The notes under the pieces were generated by a model. It made no database searches. It was given only the letters and a program-made list of their open reading frames with translations, and was not told where the DNA came from. Shown in pieces: positions 32,477-40,812 of a stretch of 45,780 nt of DNA (position 1 is the stretch's first letter; each line of letters starts with the position of its first letter). Location: positions 1 to 45,780 of the forward strand of contig NZ_JAAXPA010000043.1 of assembly GCF_012396235.1 (NCBI RefSeq). Reading direction: 5' to 3'. This stretch comes from Rhodococcus opacus. GTDB taxonomy: Bacteria; Actinomycetota; Actinomycetes; Mycobacteriales; Mycobacteriaceae. A program made the translations under genes and the position numbers.

Positions 32477-33164
32477 ATGACCGCATTGATGGCCCGTGAA
32501 CACGCAGCGCTGACGTCCTTTCTGCTCGGCCTTGCCACCTACCTGGACGAGACACACCTGCTCACGCTCGAAGGCAGAGACAGCGGAGCGATCGGTCGCT
32601 TCGGGGCCCAGGCGGCACCGCACTGACCATCTCCAAGGAATCCGGCGGGCTGGGGCCGTGCGGGTGCAGCGGGCGATCGCGCTGATCCCCGCCGACCTCG
32701 TTCTCCTCAACGGCGCCGACGACCCCGACGGCCGACACGAGATGACCGGGTACCTGTGGTTCGGCATGCTCGTCACCGCGAATTACCTGGGCGCGGCGAG
32801 CGCGCTGCTCGAGCGGCTACTGGCGGCGGGCAAGGACGACTACGAGGGTTACGTGCGCGCCGCCGCCGACGTGGAGAACGCGATGGCCGCGATCGAGAAC
32901 ATCGCCCGCGCCGTCGACGAAGGCGAACGCGGACAAGACATCTCGGTGCGGCTACTGTTCTCGCGCATTGCGATTCGTGACGCGCTCGTCCGCGCCTCCG
33001 CGGCGGCCGTCGAATCGCTCGGCGGGATCGCGTTCATCACATCCTCCGACATCGGCTACCTCACCGCCGCCGTCCACGCATTCGCCTTCCACCCGCCGTC
33101 ACGGCGATCGGTCTCCGAATCGCTCGCCAAGTTCCACGCCGGAGACGAATTCGCCTTCGTCTGA
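32477..33164 (+). pseudogene. Decayed acyl-CoA dehydrogenase
   Basis: The start is intact (ATG 32477 with GAGGA upstream; MTALMAREHAALTSFL...). The frame stops at 32626, continues in a second frame as ALTISKESGGLG, and then in a third as AVRVQRAIALIPADLVLLNG onward to a normal end at 33164 (SLAKFHAGDEFAFV). The junction RAIALIPADLVLLNG joins parts that lie about 150 or more residues apart in intact acyl-CoA dehydrogenases, so two frameshifts and a large deletion are implied. The C-terminal half is well preserved and still lacks stop codons. Confidence 0.8.
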
Positions 33165-33182
33165 CCCGCCGCGGTCCGGGCT

Positions 33183-33220
33183 GTCGGTGATCCGGGATAT
33201 AAAGGTCCCGGACCACCGAC
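33183..33220 (+). terminator. Imperfect hairpin between the pseudogene and yjbR
   Basis: GTCGGTG and CACCGAC form the base and CCGGGA/TCCCGG the upper part of a 15-nt-arm hairpin with loop TATAAAGG. It lies 18 nt after the pseudogene stop and 19 nt before the next start. A terminator or an operator of the next gene are both possible. Confidence 0.5.
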
Positions 33221-33239
33221 CGGCTGCCCAGGAGCTGTG

Positions 33240-33611
33240 ATGCCCACCGAACACGACGTGCGCGCGATGATGCTGGCGCTACCGGAGGCGCACGAAGTGG
33301 TGATCGCCAACTGGGGCGACCAGCCGACGTTCCGCGTGCGCAAGAAGATGTTCGGTCTCGTGGGTTACGGCGCCCCCACCGTCTGCCTCAAAGCGACGAA
33401 GGAAACGCAGGCGGCTCTGCTGCAGGAGGATCCCGACGTCTTCCTGGTCGCACCGTTCTTCGGGCGGTGGGGCTGGATCGACGTCGTCCTCGACCGCGTC
33501 GACGCCGAAGAACTGGCCGAACTCGTCGAGGAGGCCTGGCGCCTCACCGCCCCGAAGCGGGTCGTGGCGGCGTACGACGCCGCGGGGCACGCTACCCCTC
33601 GTCGGTCTTGA
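33240..33611 (+). CDS. MmcQ/YjbR family protein
   Basis: A 123-aa protein with the family opening EHDVRAMMLALPEAHEVVIANWGDQPTFRVRKKMFG and the core LLQEDPDVFLVAPFFGRWGWIDVVLD. The fold is CyaY-like, and DNA binding has been suggested for the family. ATG at 33240 follows AGGAG. Its last 20 nt overlap the convergent epimerase gene. Function in the cell is unknown. Confidence 0.9.
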   Translation: MPTEHDVRAMMLALPEAHEVVIANWGDQPTFRVRKKMFGLVGYGAPTVCLKATKETQAALLQEDPDVFLVAPFFGRWGWIDVVLDRVDAEELAELVEEAWRLTAPKRVVAAYDAAGHATPRRS

Positions 33612-34944
33612 ACCGACCGAGCTGGTGGCGCAGCGCCGTGTCGAGGTCGGGGCGCCGGAACCGGTGGCCGCGGTCGAGGAGCTTGCCCGGGGCGACGCGC
33701 TGATCGGCGAGGGCGAGCTCGCGTGCGCCCTGCTCGCCGAGCAGGAGCTTCGGCCCGAAATCGGGGACGGGGAGGAAGGCCGGACGGTGCAGCACCGACG
33801 CCAGGACTGCGGTGTACTCCTCGTTGCGAACCGGATTCGGCGCCACCGCGTTGACCGGACCGCTCAGCCCCGCGTCGACGACGGCACGGTGGTAGACGTC
33901 GATCAGATCGTCGATGTCGATCCACGACAGCCACTGCGTTCCGGCACCGAGACGACCTCCGAGTCCGACCTCGAACAGCGGCCGTTGCAGACGCAGCACG
34001 CCGCCGCTCGGCGACTGGACGATCCCGGTGCGGACGTGGACCACCCGCAGTCCCGCGTCGGCGGCCGGCTTCGCCGCGTCCTCCCAGTCCGCCACGACGT
34101 CGGCGAGGAAGCCGTCACCCCGCGGGTCCTGCTCGTGCAGCACCTCGTCGCCCCGGTCGGGGCCGTAGTACCCGATCGCCGACGCACTCACGAAGATCTT
34201 CGGTCCCTGCCCGGACGCGGCCGCCACTTCCGCCAGCCGACGGGTGGGCTCGATACGACTGTCCCTGATCGCCCGGCGATGACCATCGGTGAACCGTCCC
34301 GCGATGGACGCGCCGGCGAGGTGGATCACGGCGTCGACTCCGTCGAGCAGGTCCGCGGCAGGAGCGTCCGGGTTCCAGCGCCGCTCGTCGGGTGTGCTGG
34401 GAGCGCGGCGCACGAGACGGACCACCCGGTGCCCGCCGGTGCTCAGGAACGCGGTGAGGGCGGAGCCGACCAGACCGGAACTCCCCGTCACGGCGATGGT
34501 GAGGGGACCGGGCAGGAGGGTGGACGCCCAGTGGTGCCGGTCCATGTCGTCGGCGAGCTGGCGGTGGCGGTAGACGAACGTCGACCGGAGGAAGTGGCCG
34601 GGCACGATGGTGTCGACCTGGTCGGTGACCCGGGTCCGGCCCTCGGACACGACGTCGAACGTGTGCGTGTGCCGCCACGGCACCAGCAGTCGCAGCGGCA
34701 GCGCGGCCGAATAGTCGACGAACCGGTGCGGAGGGTCGTACGCCTTCGCGTCGTGCTGCGCGATCCACGTCAGGCCACCGGGCATGCGCAGTTCGGCACG
34801 ACCCGATTCCAGAGACTCGGACTCCTTCGCGAGACTCAGTGGCTGCCAGGGCGGTGAGAGCCGGGTGAACGCCCCGGCCCTCGTGTGCCAGGCGAACAAC
34901 TCGTCCCGCGAGGCCTCGACCACACTCGAATGTACGATGCCCAT
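33592..34944 (-). CDS. SRPBCC + TIGR01777-type NAD(P)-binding epimerase fusion
   Basis: A 450-aa protein. Residues about 1-145 form an SRPBCC/START-like domain (VVEASRDELFAWHTRAGAFTRLSPPW, VPWRHTHTFDVV). From about 148 an extended SDR follows (IAVTGSSGLVGSALTAFLSTGGHRVVRLVRR, FVSASAIGYYG with the catalytic Tyr, WLSWIDIDDLIDVYHRAV) and the usual TIGR01777 C-terminus. Such YfcH-like proteins have no settled substrate. It is divergent from another SDR gene with a 59-nt gap. Confidence 0.93.
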   Translation of the reverse strand: MGIVHSSVVEASRDELFAWHTRAGAFTRLSPPWQPLSLAKESESLESGRAELRMPGGLTWIAQHDAKAYDPPHRFVDYSAALPLRLLVPWRHTHTFDVVSEGRTRVTDQVDTIVPGHFLRSTFVYRHRQLADDMDRHHWASTLLPGPLTIAVTGSSGLVGSALTAFLSTGGHRVVRLVRRAPSTPDERRWNPDAPAADLLDGVDAVIHLAGASIAGRFTDGHRRAIRDSRIEPTRRLAEVAAASGQGPKIFVSASAIGYYGPDRGDEVLHEQDPRGDGFLADVVADWEDAAKPAADAGLRVVHVRTGIVQSPSGGVLRLQRPLFEVGLGGRLGAGTQWLSWIDIDDLIDVYHRAVVDAGLSGPVNAVAPNPVRNEEYTAVLASVLHRPAFLPVPDFGPKLLLGEQGARELALADQRVAPGKLLDRGHRFRRPDLDTALRHQLGRFKTDEG

Positions 34945-35003
34945 GCCCCGACCTTAGCCGCGATGGCGGGCGAGGCGGTGACAACGACGGGTAGCGTGTG
35001 GGA

Positions 35004-36485
35004 ATGACGCAGTTACGTGTACTGGTCACCGGTGCCACCGGATACATCGGCGGACGCCTCGCCCCCAGGCTTTCGCAAGCCGGCTACCGGGTGCGGGTGC
35101 TGGTGCGTTCACCCGAGAAACTGACCGACGTTCCGTGGGCGTCCGACGTCGAGATCGTCCGCGGCGACCTGAGCGATCCCGAATCCCTTTCTGCCGCTTT
35201 CACGGACGTCGACGTCGTCTACTACCTCGTGCATTCGATGGGCGGTTCGGAGGAGTTCGAGGAGGCCGAACGCGTCAGCGCGGAGAACGTGGCCGAGGCG
35301 GCCCGCACGTCCGGTGTCGGCCGGATCGTCTACCTCGGCGGACTGCATCCCGACTCCGTGGACCTCTCGCCGCACCTGCGCTCCCGCACACAGGTGGGGC
35401 AGATCCTCGTCGACTCCGGTGTTCCCACAATGGTTCTGCAGGCCGGGGTTGTCATCGGCTCCGGTTCTGCGTCGTTCGAGATGATCCGCCACCTCACCAA
35501 CCGGCTCCCCGTGATGACCACCCCGCGGTGGGTGAACAACCGGATCCAGCCGATCGCGGTCCGCGACGTGCTGCACTACCTCGTCGCCGCGGCCGAGGCG
35601 CCGTTGCCGCGCAGCCGCACCTTCGACATCGGTGGCCCCGACGTCATCCGCTACGGCGAGATGATGCAGACGTACGCCGAGGTCGCGGGCCTGCGTCAGC
35701 GTCGCATCCTCGTCCTCCCGGTGCTGACCCCGAAGCTCGCCGGTCTGTGGATCGGTCTGGTCACCCCGATCCCCCGCTCACTCGGGCGGGCACTGATCGA
35801 ATCACTCCACAACGATGCCGTCGCCACCGAGCACGACATCGACGACGTCATCCCACCGCCGAAGGCGGGCCTGACGACGTACCGGGACGCCGTGCGATTG
35901 GCGTTGCGGCGCATCGACAACGGCGAGGTGGAGACGACCTGGGCCAGTGCGTCCCCGGTCGGCGCCCCGTCCGATCCGTTGCCGTCCGACCCGGATTGGG
36001 CCGGTGAGGTCGTCTACACCGACGAACGCACCAGGGACTGCGAAGCGGACGCCGGAACGCTGTGGAGCGTCGTCGAGAGCATCGGCGGCGAGAACGGGTG
36101 GTACTCGTTCCCACTCGCGTGGTCGGTGCGCGGCTGGCTCGACCGCGTGGTCGGCGGTGTCGGACTCACCCGCGGACGCCGGAACCCGAAGCAGCTCAAC
36201 ACCGGTGACCCCTTGGATTTCTGGCGGGTCGAACACATCGACCGGGGATCTCTGCTACGGCTGCGCGCCGAGATGCGGGCACCGGGCGGGGCGTGGCTCG
36301 AATGGCGAGTCCACAGTGTGGATTCCGACCGGTCCCGACTCGATCAACGAGCCATCTTCTTCCCGAAAGGCCTCGCCGGACGGCTGTACTGGTACTCCAT
36401 CATGCCGTTCCACGGAATCATCTTCAAAGGCATGATGGAGAACATCACCGGCTCGGCTGCCCGTCAGACCGTGCAGAGCGGCTGA
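35004..36485 (+). CDS. SDR (NAD(P)H-binding) + DUF2867 protein
   Basis: A 493-aa protein with an atypical SDR (QLRVLVTGATGYIGGRLAPRLSQAGYRVRVLVR, VYYLVHSM) in the first 300 residues and a DUF2867 domain after about 335 (WSVVESIGGENGWYSFPLAWSVRGWLDRVVGG, LRLRAEMRAPGGAWLEWRV). The ATG at 35004 follows TAGCGT (34992-34997) by 6 nt, so a leaderless mRNA is likely. Its last 22 nt overlap the convergent lipocalin gene. Substrate unknown. Confidence 0.9.
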   Translation: MTQLRVLVTGATGYIGGRLAPRLSQAGYRVRVLVRSPEKLTDVPWASDVEIVRGDLSDPESLSAAFTDVDVVYYLVHSMGGSEEFEEAERVSAENVAEAARTSGVGRIVYLGGLHPDSVDLSPHLRSRTQVGQILVDSGVPTMVLQAGVVIGSGSASFEMIRHLTNRLPVMTTPRWVNNRIQPIAVRDVLHYLVAAAEAPLPRSRTFDIGGPDVIRYGEMMQTYAEVAGLRQRRILVLPVLTPKLAGLWIGLVTPIPRSLGRALIESLHNDAVATEHDIDDVIPPPKAGLTTYRDAVRLALRRIDNGEVETTWASASPVGAPSDPLPSDPDWAGEVVYTDERTRDCEADAGTLWSVVESIGGENGWYSFPLAWSVRGWLDRVVGGVGLTRGRRNPKQLNTGDPLDFWRVEHIDRGSLLRLRAEMRAPGGAWLEWRVHSVDSDRSRLDQRAIFFPKGLAGRLYWYSIMPFHGIIFKGMMENITGSAARQTVQSG

Positions 36486-37066
36486 ATTCCTTCTCGGCCA
36501 CCGGTGGTCGGGGACGTCAGCAACAGGCACGAGTTGTAGCCACGCGATTCCACCACCTGCCGGATCTGCTTCCATCCCGCGTCGTCGACCGCCGGGTTGC
36601 GGGAGAGGACGAAACCCGAAGCCCGTGCCGGGTCACCGACGAGCGCCCACGAGTAGTCGTCGGCGATGTAGGTGACCACATAGTTGGTGGGCCCGTCCGG
36701 TGAACTCTGGAACGGCACGTCCGGGAAACTCACGTGGAGTTGCGCATTGGTGACCGGATCGGTGACGCGCGCGTTGCCGTTGATTCCGTTCGTCCCTCCC
36801 GCCCAGGTGGTGCACGAGTTGGCGACGCTGACGTTCGACGGGTCGACGAGCCCGTACGTCGCCCTGGTGTCCCGCGCACAGTCCAGGTTGAACGGCTGTG
36901 GCACAGCGGCCAACTGATACCACGTACCGAGGTACCTCTGAACGTCGAGGGACGGGACGGGTGCGAGCGCACCGGGCTGAGCCTGTGCCGGGCTCGCCGC
37001 CAGCACCACGGCCGCAGCGGCGGTCAGCAGTCCTGCGGCGAATCCACGAGCCTTCGAGCGTGACAT
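36464..37066 (-). CDS. Secreted lipocalin-family protein (Blc-like)
   Basis: A 200-aa exported protein with a signal peptide ending at about ASPAQA/QP and the lipocalin opening SLDVQRYLGTWYQLAAVPQPF (GxW). Two Cys pairs are available outside the cytoplasm. Lipocalins bind lipids or small hydrophobic compounds in the envelope. ATG at 37066 follows AAAGGA. A SigK-type promoter (37133-37159, minus strand) lies upstream, back to back with that of the fasciclin gene, which ties it to envelope-stress or lipid-related regulation. Confidence 0.88.
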   Translation of the reverse strand: MSRSKARGFAAGLLTAAAAVVLAASPAQAQPGALAPVPSLDVQRYLGTWYQLAAVPQPFNLDCARDTRATYGLVDPSNVSVANSCTTWAGGTNGINGNARVTDPVTNAQLHVSFPDVPFQSSPDGPTNYVVTYIADDYSWALVGDPARASGFVLSRNPAVDDAGWKQIRQVVESRGYNSCLLLTSPTTGGREGIQPLCTV

Positions 37067-37132
37067 CTCGGGTCCTTTCACGATTAACGGGCAGCCGGAA
37101 CAGAGGGCCTGTCCAGCACCCTCTCACGGGGC

Positions 37133-37159
37133 ATTCGACGCCCCTCCCGGATCGGATGG
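37133..37159 (-). promoter_or_regulatory. SigK-type promoter of the lipocalin gene
   Basis: On the minus strand CCATCC (complement of 37154-37159) and TCGAAT (complement of 37133-37138) are spaced 15 bp apart. The motif and spacing equal the two other SigK-type promoters in this window. The start would lie about 60 nt before the ATG. Confidence 0.7.
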
Positions 37160-37171
37160 GTCGATCCGGGA
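37145..37171. repeat. Inverted repeat between the divergent SigK-type promoters
   Basis: Perfect 10-bp arms TCCCGGATCG (37145-37154) and CGATCCGGGA (37162-37171) around a 7-nt spacer. It overlaps the -35 of the minus-strand promoter and precedes the plus-strand one by 11 nt, so a regulator bound here could act on both. Confidence 0.5.
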
Positions 37172-37182
37172 AAACCTTCGCC

Positions 37183-37209
37183 CCATCCGATCGGGAGACC
37201 GCTCCGAAT
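37183..37209 (+). promoter_or_regulatory. SigK-type promoter of the fasciclin gene
   Basis: CCATCC (37183-37188) and CCGAAT (37204-37209) are spaced 15 bp apart, 52 nt before the ATG at 37262. Mycobacterial SigK promoters, including those of mpt70/mpt83, carry CCATCC and CCGAAT elements. Confidence 0.78.
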
Positions 37210-37261
37210 GCCTGTCGATGGTGCTCATCCGCACCCACACCGGAGAGAGAGGCAATAACCC

Positions 37262-37921
37262 ATGAACATCACCACACGAGTTCTGGCAGTCGCAGCGAGC
37301 ACGTCCCTGGTCCTGCTGGGCGCAGCGTGTTCGTCGGACGACAGCGACTCGTCGAGCAGCAGCTCGGAGGCCATGACGTCCGAATCGATGTCGTCCGGCT
37401 CGATGACCTCGTCCGCGATGGCCGATCCCGCTGCCAACCTGGTCGGCCCCGGTTGCGCCGGCTACGCCGAGACGGTGCCCGACGGTGCCGGTTCGGTCAG
37501 TGGCATGGCGCAGGATCCGGTCGCGACGGCCGCGTCCAACAACCCACTGCTCACCACCCTCACCGCCGCCATATCCGGTCAGCTCAACCCGCAGGTCAAC
37601 CTGGTCGACACGCTGAACAGCGGGCAGTTCACGGTGTTCGCGCCGGTGGACGCCGCGTTCGCGAAAGTCGACCCAGCCACCATCGAGACTCTCAAGACCG
37701 ACGCGGCGCTGCTCACCAAGGTCCTGACCTACCACGTCGTCCCCGGCCAGATCGCGCCGAGTGACATCGACGGCCAGCACACGACCGTCGAGGGTGGCAC
37801 GGTCACCGTCACCGGTTCGGGCGACGACCTGAAGGTCAACGACGCCGGCGTCATCTGCGGTGGCGTCCAGACCGCCAACGCCACGGTGTACCTGATCGAC
37901 TCCGTCCTGATGCCCCAGTAA
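37262..37921 (+). CDS. Fasciclin-domain lipoprotein (Mpt83/Mpt70-like)
   Basis: A 219-aa protein with lipobox LGAAC (Cys23), a Ser/Met-rich linker (residues about 24-54) and one FAS1 domain (NNPLLTTLTAAISGQLNPQVNLVDTLNSGQFTVFAPVDAAF ... LTYHVVPGQI ... VYLIDSVLMP). It resembles the mycobacterial SigK-controlled antigens Mpt83/Mpt70, which fits both its SigK-type promoter and the sigK-rskA genes 7 kb away. It likely acts at the cell surface. A strong GAGAGAGG site lies upstream of ATG 37262. Confidence 0.93.
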   Translation: MNITTRVLAVAASTSLVLLGAACSSDDSDSSSSSSEAMTSESMSSGSMTSSAMADPAANLVGPGCAGYAETVPDGAGSVSGMAQDPVATAASNNPLLTTLTAAISGQLNPQVNLVDTLNSGQFTVFAPVDAAFAKVDPATIETLKTDAALLTKVLTYHVVPGQIAPSDIDGQHTTVEGGTVTVTGSGDDLKVNDAGVICGGVQTANATVYLIDSVLMPQ

Positions 37922-37946
37922 GCACCCTCGTCTCACAGTTCTCCGC

Positions 37947-37983
37947 GCCCGGCGGCATCGGTCCCACACCGATGCCGCCGGGC
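37947..37983 (+). terminator. Terminator of the fasciclin gene
   Basis: A 15-bp perfect stem (GCCCGGCGGCATCGG, 37947-37961, with 37969-37983) and a 7-nt loop begins 26 nt after the stop codon and is followed by TTCTC. Confidence 0.85.
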
Positions 37984-37998
37984 TTCTCGCGTGCGCTT

Positions 37999-38042
37999 AC
38001 GTGAGTGCCACGGTGTGCTCGGGCACGCTTCGCCACTCACGT
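37999..38042. repeat. Palindromic repeat, family 2, copy B (degenerate)
   Basis: Outer arms ACGTGAGTG and CACTCACGT pair perfectly; the right arm CACGCTTCGCCACTCACGT matches copy C exactly, while the inner left arm has diverged. It lies between the fasciclin terminator and the SigK-type promoter at 38061. Confidence 0.75.
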
Positions 38043-38060
38043 GAGCGGGTGCTGGTCCGC

Positions 38061-38087
38061 CCATCCGACACAAAGTCAGCTCCGAAT
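38061..38087 (+). promoter_or_regulatory. SigK-type promoter of the lipid operon
   Basis: CCATCC (38061-38066) and CCGAAT (38082-38087) with a 15-bp spacer. Seven bases separate the -10 from the ATG at 38095, predicting a leaderless mRNA that begins the hydrolase/FAD-protein operon. Confidence 0.78.
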
Positions 38088-38094
38088 AACGGTT

Positions 38095-38742
38095 ATGGAG
38101 AAAGGCTCACCCACCGCCCCGGCGTACGTACTCGTGCTGCCCGGCGGCAAACCACGCAGTCAGGCACCCTCGCGGTTCTGGCACTTGTCGAATCTGCGCA
38201 TGACCTGGATGGCCTGGTCTCTGAGGTGCACGCTCGGCCGGCACGGAATCGTCGTGGAGCGGCTGCAGTACCGGGTCCGCGGATGGAACGCCCCCGAGAC
38301 CAGCCCGGTGCACGACGCCCGGGTTGCCGTCGAGCGGGCCCGGCTGCGGTTCGGGGACGTCCCCGTCGCCGTCGTCGGACATTCGATGGGCGGCCGCGTC
38401 GCCGCTCACCTCGCTGCGCTCGACAACGTGCGGGCGATCGCCGCGCTCGCACCCTGGTGGCCCGAGTCCGACGGCGAACTGGTGCCTGCCGACCGCAGCC
38501 TGATGGTCGCGCACGGAACCGCCGACCGTTGGACGGATCCCACCTCTTCCCGGGTCCAGACCGAGCGGGTGCTGGCTCGCGGGGTGAACGCCTCGTGGAC
38601 TCCCCTGCCGGGAGCCGGACACTTCATGCTCACCCGGCCTCGCTGGTGGCATCGCATCACCGCCGATTTCGTTCTCGACGCCTTCGCTGCGGAAGGTGTC
38701 GTCGCCGCACCGACAGACCGGAAAGCAGGTCGCCATGCATGA
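38095..38742 (+). CDS. Alpha/beta-hydrolase
   Basis: A 215-aa hydrolase with the nucleophile elbow GHSMGG (Ser about 98), acid in HGTADRWTDP and His in GAGHFML. The ATG at 38095 is chosen because a SigK-type -10 ends 7 nt upstream, making it leaderless; longer frames have no start signal. It overlaps the FAD-protein gene by 8 nt and therefore heads the operon. A lipid or ester substrate is plausible but not shown. Confidence 0.87.
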   Translation: MEKGSPTAPAYVLVLPGGKPRSQAPSRFWHLSNLRMTWMAWSLRCTLGRHGIVVERLQYRVRGWNAPETSPVHDARVAVERARLRFGDVPVAVVGHSMGGRVAAHLAALDNVRAIAALAPWWPESDGELVPADRSLMVAHGTADRWTDPTSSRVQTERVLARGVNASWTPLPGAGHFMLTRPRWWHRITADFVLDAFAAEGVVAAPTDRKAGRHA

Positions 38743-40075
38743 TTCGGAGAAGCTCGAACGCAGGAACGTCGCGGTGATCGGCAGCGGCGTCGCAGGGTTG
38801 ACCGCCGCCTACGTTCTGTCCCGCCACGACCGCGTCACCCTCTACGAGGCCGACGCCCGTCTCGGCGGTCACGCCCACACCCACCACCTGGCACTCGACT
38901 CGGGCGCAGAAGTGGACGTCGACACGGGCTTCATCGTGCACAACGACCGCACCTACCCCACCCTGCTGCGCCTGTTCGCCGAACTCGACGTGGCCACCCA
39001 GGATTCGGACATGTCGATGTCGATCCGATCCGATGTGAGCGGGCTCGAATACGCAGGCGCGAAGGGGATCCGCGGGCTGTTCCCCACCACGCGCACCCTG
39101 GCCCGGCCGCGGTACTGGCGGATGCTCGGCGAGGTTCTTCGATTCCACCGCTGCGCCCGTGCCGTGCTCGACACCCCGGCCGACGAGGCTGGTGCGCAGG
39201 AACCGCTGCGCGAGTTCCTGAGCCGCAACGGTTTCAGCCCGTACTTCGTCGAGAACTTCATGACACCGCTCGTCGCGGCGGTGTGGTCGTGCGATCCCAC
39301 GACGGCGGCGCATTATCCGGCTCGCTACCTGTTCAGGTTCCTCGAGCACCACGGAATGCTCACCGTCTTCGGGTCACCCACGTGGCGCACCGTGACGGGT
39401 GGCTCCGCCCGCTACGTCGAGAAGGTGGCGGCACACCTCGACGAGATACTTCTCGACACCCCCGTGCAGAAGGTGGAACGCACCCCGGACGGCGGCGCGT
39501 GCGTCGTCGACGGCCGCGGCGACGTCCGGTACTTCGACGCCGTGGTGGTCGCCGTTCACCCCCGTCAGGCGCTCGCCATGCTCGGCGACGCCTCGAACCT
39601 CGAGACCGAGATCCTCGGCGACATGCCGTATTCGGTGAACCACGCCCAGCTGCACACCGACGAGTCGCTGCTCCCCCGCGCGGAGAACGCCCGGGCCTCC
39701 TGGAACTACCTGACGCCCGCCGACAGCACGGACGCCACGGGCGTCATCGTCACCTACGACATGACCCGGCTCATGCGCCTGGACACGGTGCGCGACCGGC
39801 GGTTCCTCGTCACACTCGGTGGCAAGCACCTCGTCGACCCGTCGAAGGTCGTCGCCGAGATGACGTACGAGCACCCCATCTACACCCCCGATTCCGTGGC
39901 CGCGCAGTCGCGGTTACACGAACTCGGTTCCGGCACCTTCGCCTTCGCGGGCGCCTACCACGGCTGGGGGTTCCACGAGGACGGGGCGCTCTCGGGCCTG
40001 CGCGCCGCCGAACGGATCGGCGGATCGTGGGATGCGCACGCCGGGCGACACCGCGAACGGGAGACGGTGTCGTGA
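38735..40075 (+). CDS. FAD-dependent amine oxidase-like protein (Rv0449c-like)
   Basis: A 446-aa flavoprotein: RRNVAVIGSGVAGLTAAYVLSRHDRVTLYEADARLGGHAHTHHL is the dinucleotide-binding N-terminus with a GGHAHT stretch, and GTFAFAGAYHGWGFHEDGALSGLRAAERIG is the C-terminal FAD motif. It corresponds to the first gene of the M. tuberculosis Rv0449c-Rv0444c block. A redox step on fatty acyl chains, in partnership with the methyltransferases downstream, is an inference from the constant gene order. ATG at 38735; stop overlaps the next start by GTGA. Confidence 0.92.
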   Translation: MHDSEKLERRNVAVIGSGVAGLTAAYVLSRHDRVTLYEADARLGGHAHTHHLALDSGAEVDVDTGFIVHNDRTYPTLLRLFAELDVATQDSDMSMSIRSDVSGLEYAGAKGIRGLFPTTRTLARPRYWRMLGEVLRFHRCARAVLDTPADEAGAQEPLREFLSRNGFSPYFVENFMTPLVAAVWSCDPTTAAHYPARYLFRFLEHHGMLTVFGSPTWRTVTGGSARYVEKVAAHLDEILLDTPVQKVERTPDGGACVVDGRGDVRYFDAVVVAVHPRQALAMLGDASNLETEILGDMPYSVNHAQLHTDESLLPRAENARASWNYLTPADSTDATGVIVTYDMTRLMRLDTVRDRRFLVTLGGKHLVDPSKVVAEMTYEHPIYTPDSVAAQSRLHELGSGTFAFAGAYHGWGFHEDGALSGLRAAERIGGSWDAHAGRHRERETVS

Positions 40076-40812
40076 CCGCGCCGGCGATCTACTCGACGAC
40101 GATCCGGCACGCACGCACCGAACCCGTCCGCAACAGTTTCGAGTATTCGAGCTACAGCTGGTACGTGGACGTCGACGACCTTCCGCACCTACCCGGGTGG
40201 CTCGGTCCGTTCGCCCGCTTCCGCGCCGAGGACCACTTCGAACCCGGCTCCGGTGCCGGCGCGGACACGCTGCGCGCCCGGGTGGATGCGTTCCTCGCCA
40301 CCCACGGAGTCGACCTCCGCGGCGGGACGGTGACGGCGCTCCTCAACGCGCGGGTGCTCGGCTACGTGTTCAACCCGCTCAGCGTGTACTGGTGCCACGA
40401 CGTCGACGGCAGCCTCCGCTGCGTGATCGCCGAGGTGCACAACACCTATGGTCAGCGGCACAGCTACCTGATCCGGCCCGACGGCAGCGACCGCGCCGAG
40501 GTGGACAAGCAGTTCTACGTCTCCCCGTTCAACGACGTGAGCGGCCGATACGAGATGCGGTTCCCCGAGCCGGGCGACAGGCTCTCGCTGAACGTGGTGC
40601 TCCACCGGGACGGGCACGCCCCGTTCACCGCGACGGTGCGGGGAACGCGGCAGCCCGCCACCCGCCGGACGGTCCTGAGGACTCAACTACGCACTCCCCT
40701 GGCACCTCTCGTGGTGTCGGCTCGCATTCGTATCCAGGGAATCACTTTGTGGGCCCGTGGACTCCCCGTCACGGCTCGGCCCGACGGCCGGCAGAAGGAG
40801 ACAGTTCAGTGA
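40072..40812 (+). CDS. DUF1365 protein
   Basis: A 246-aa protein with the DUF1365 pattern IYSTTIRHARTEPVRNSFEYSSYSWYVDVDDLP, LLNARVLGYVFNPLSVYWCHD and KQFYVSPFNDVSGRYEMRF. Members are nearly always found with an amine-oxidase-like flavoprotein and a cyclopropane-synthase-like methyltransferase, as here. The biochemical function is unknown to me. GTG at 40072 overlaps the preceding stop; its own stop overlaps the next start. Confidence 0.93.
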   Translation: MTAPAIYSTTIRHARTEPVRNSFEYSSYSWYVDVDDLPHLPGWLGPFARFRAEDHFEPGSGAGADTLRARVDAFLATHGVDLRGGTVTALLNARVLGYVFNPLSVYWCHDVDGSLRCVIAEVHNTYGQRHSYLIRPDGSDRAEVDKQFYVSPFNDVSGRYEMRFPEPGDRLSLNVVLHRDGHAPFTATVRGTRQPATRRTVLRTQLRTPLAPLVVSARIRIQGITLWARGLPVTARPDGRQKETVQ

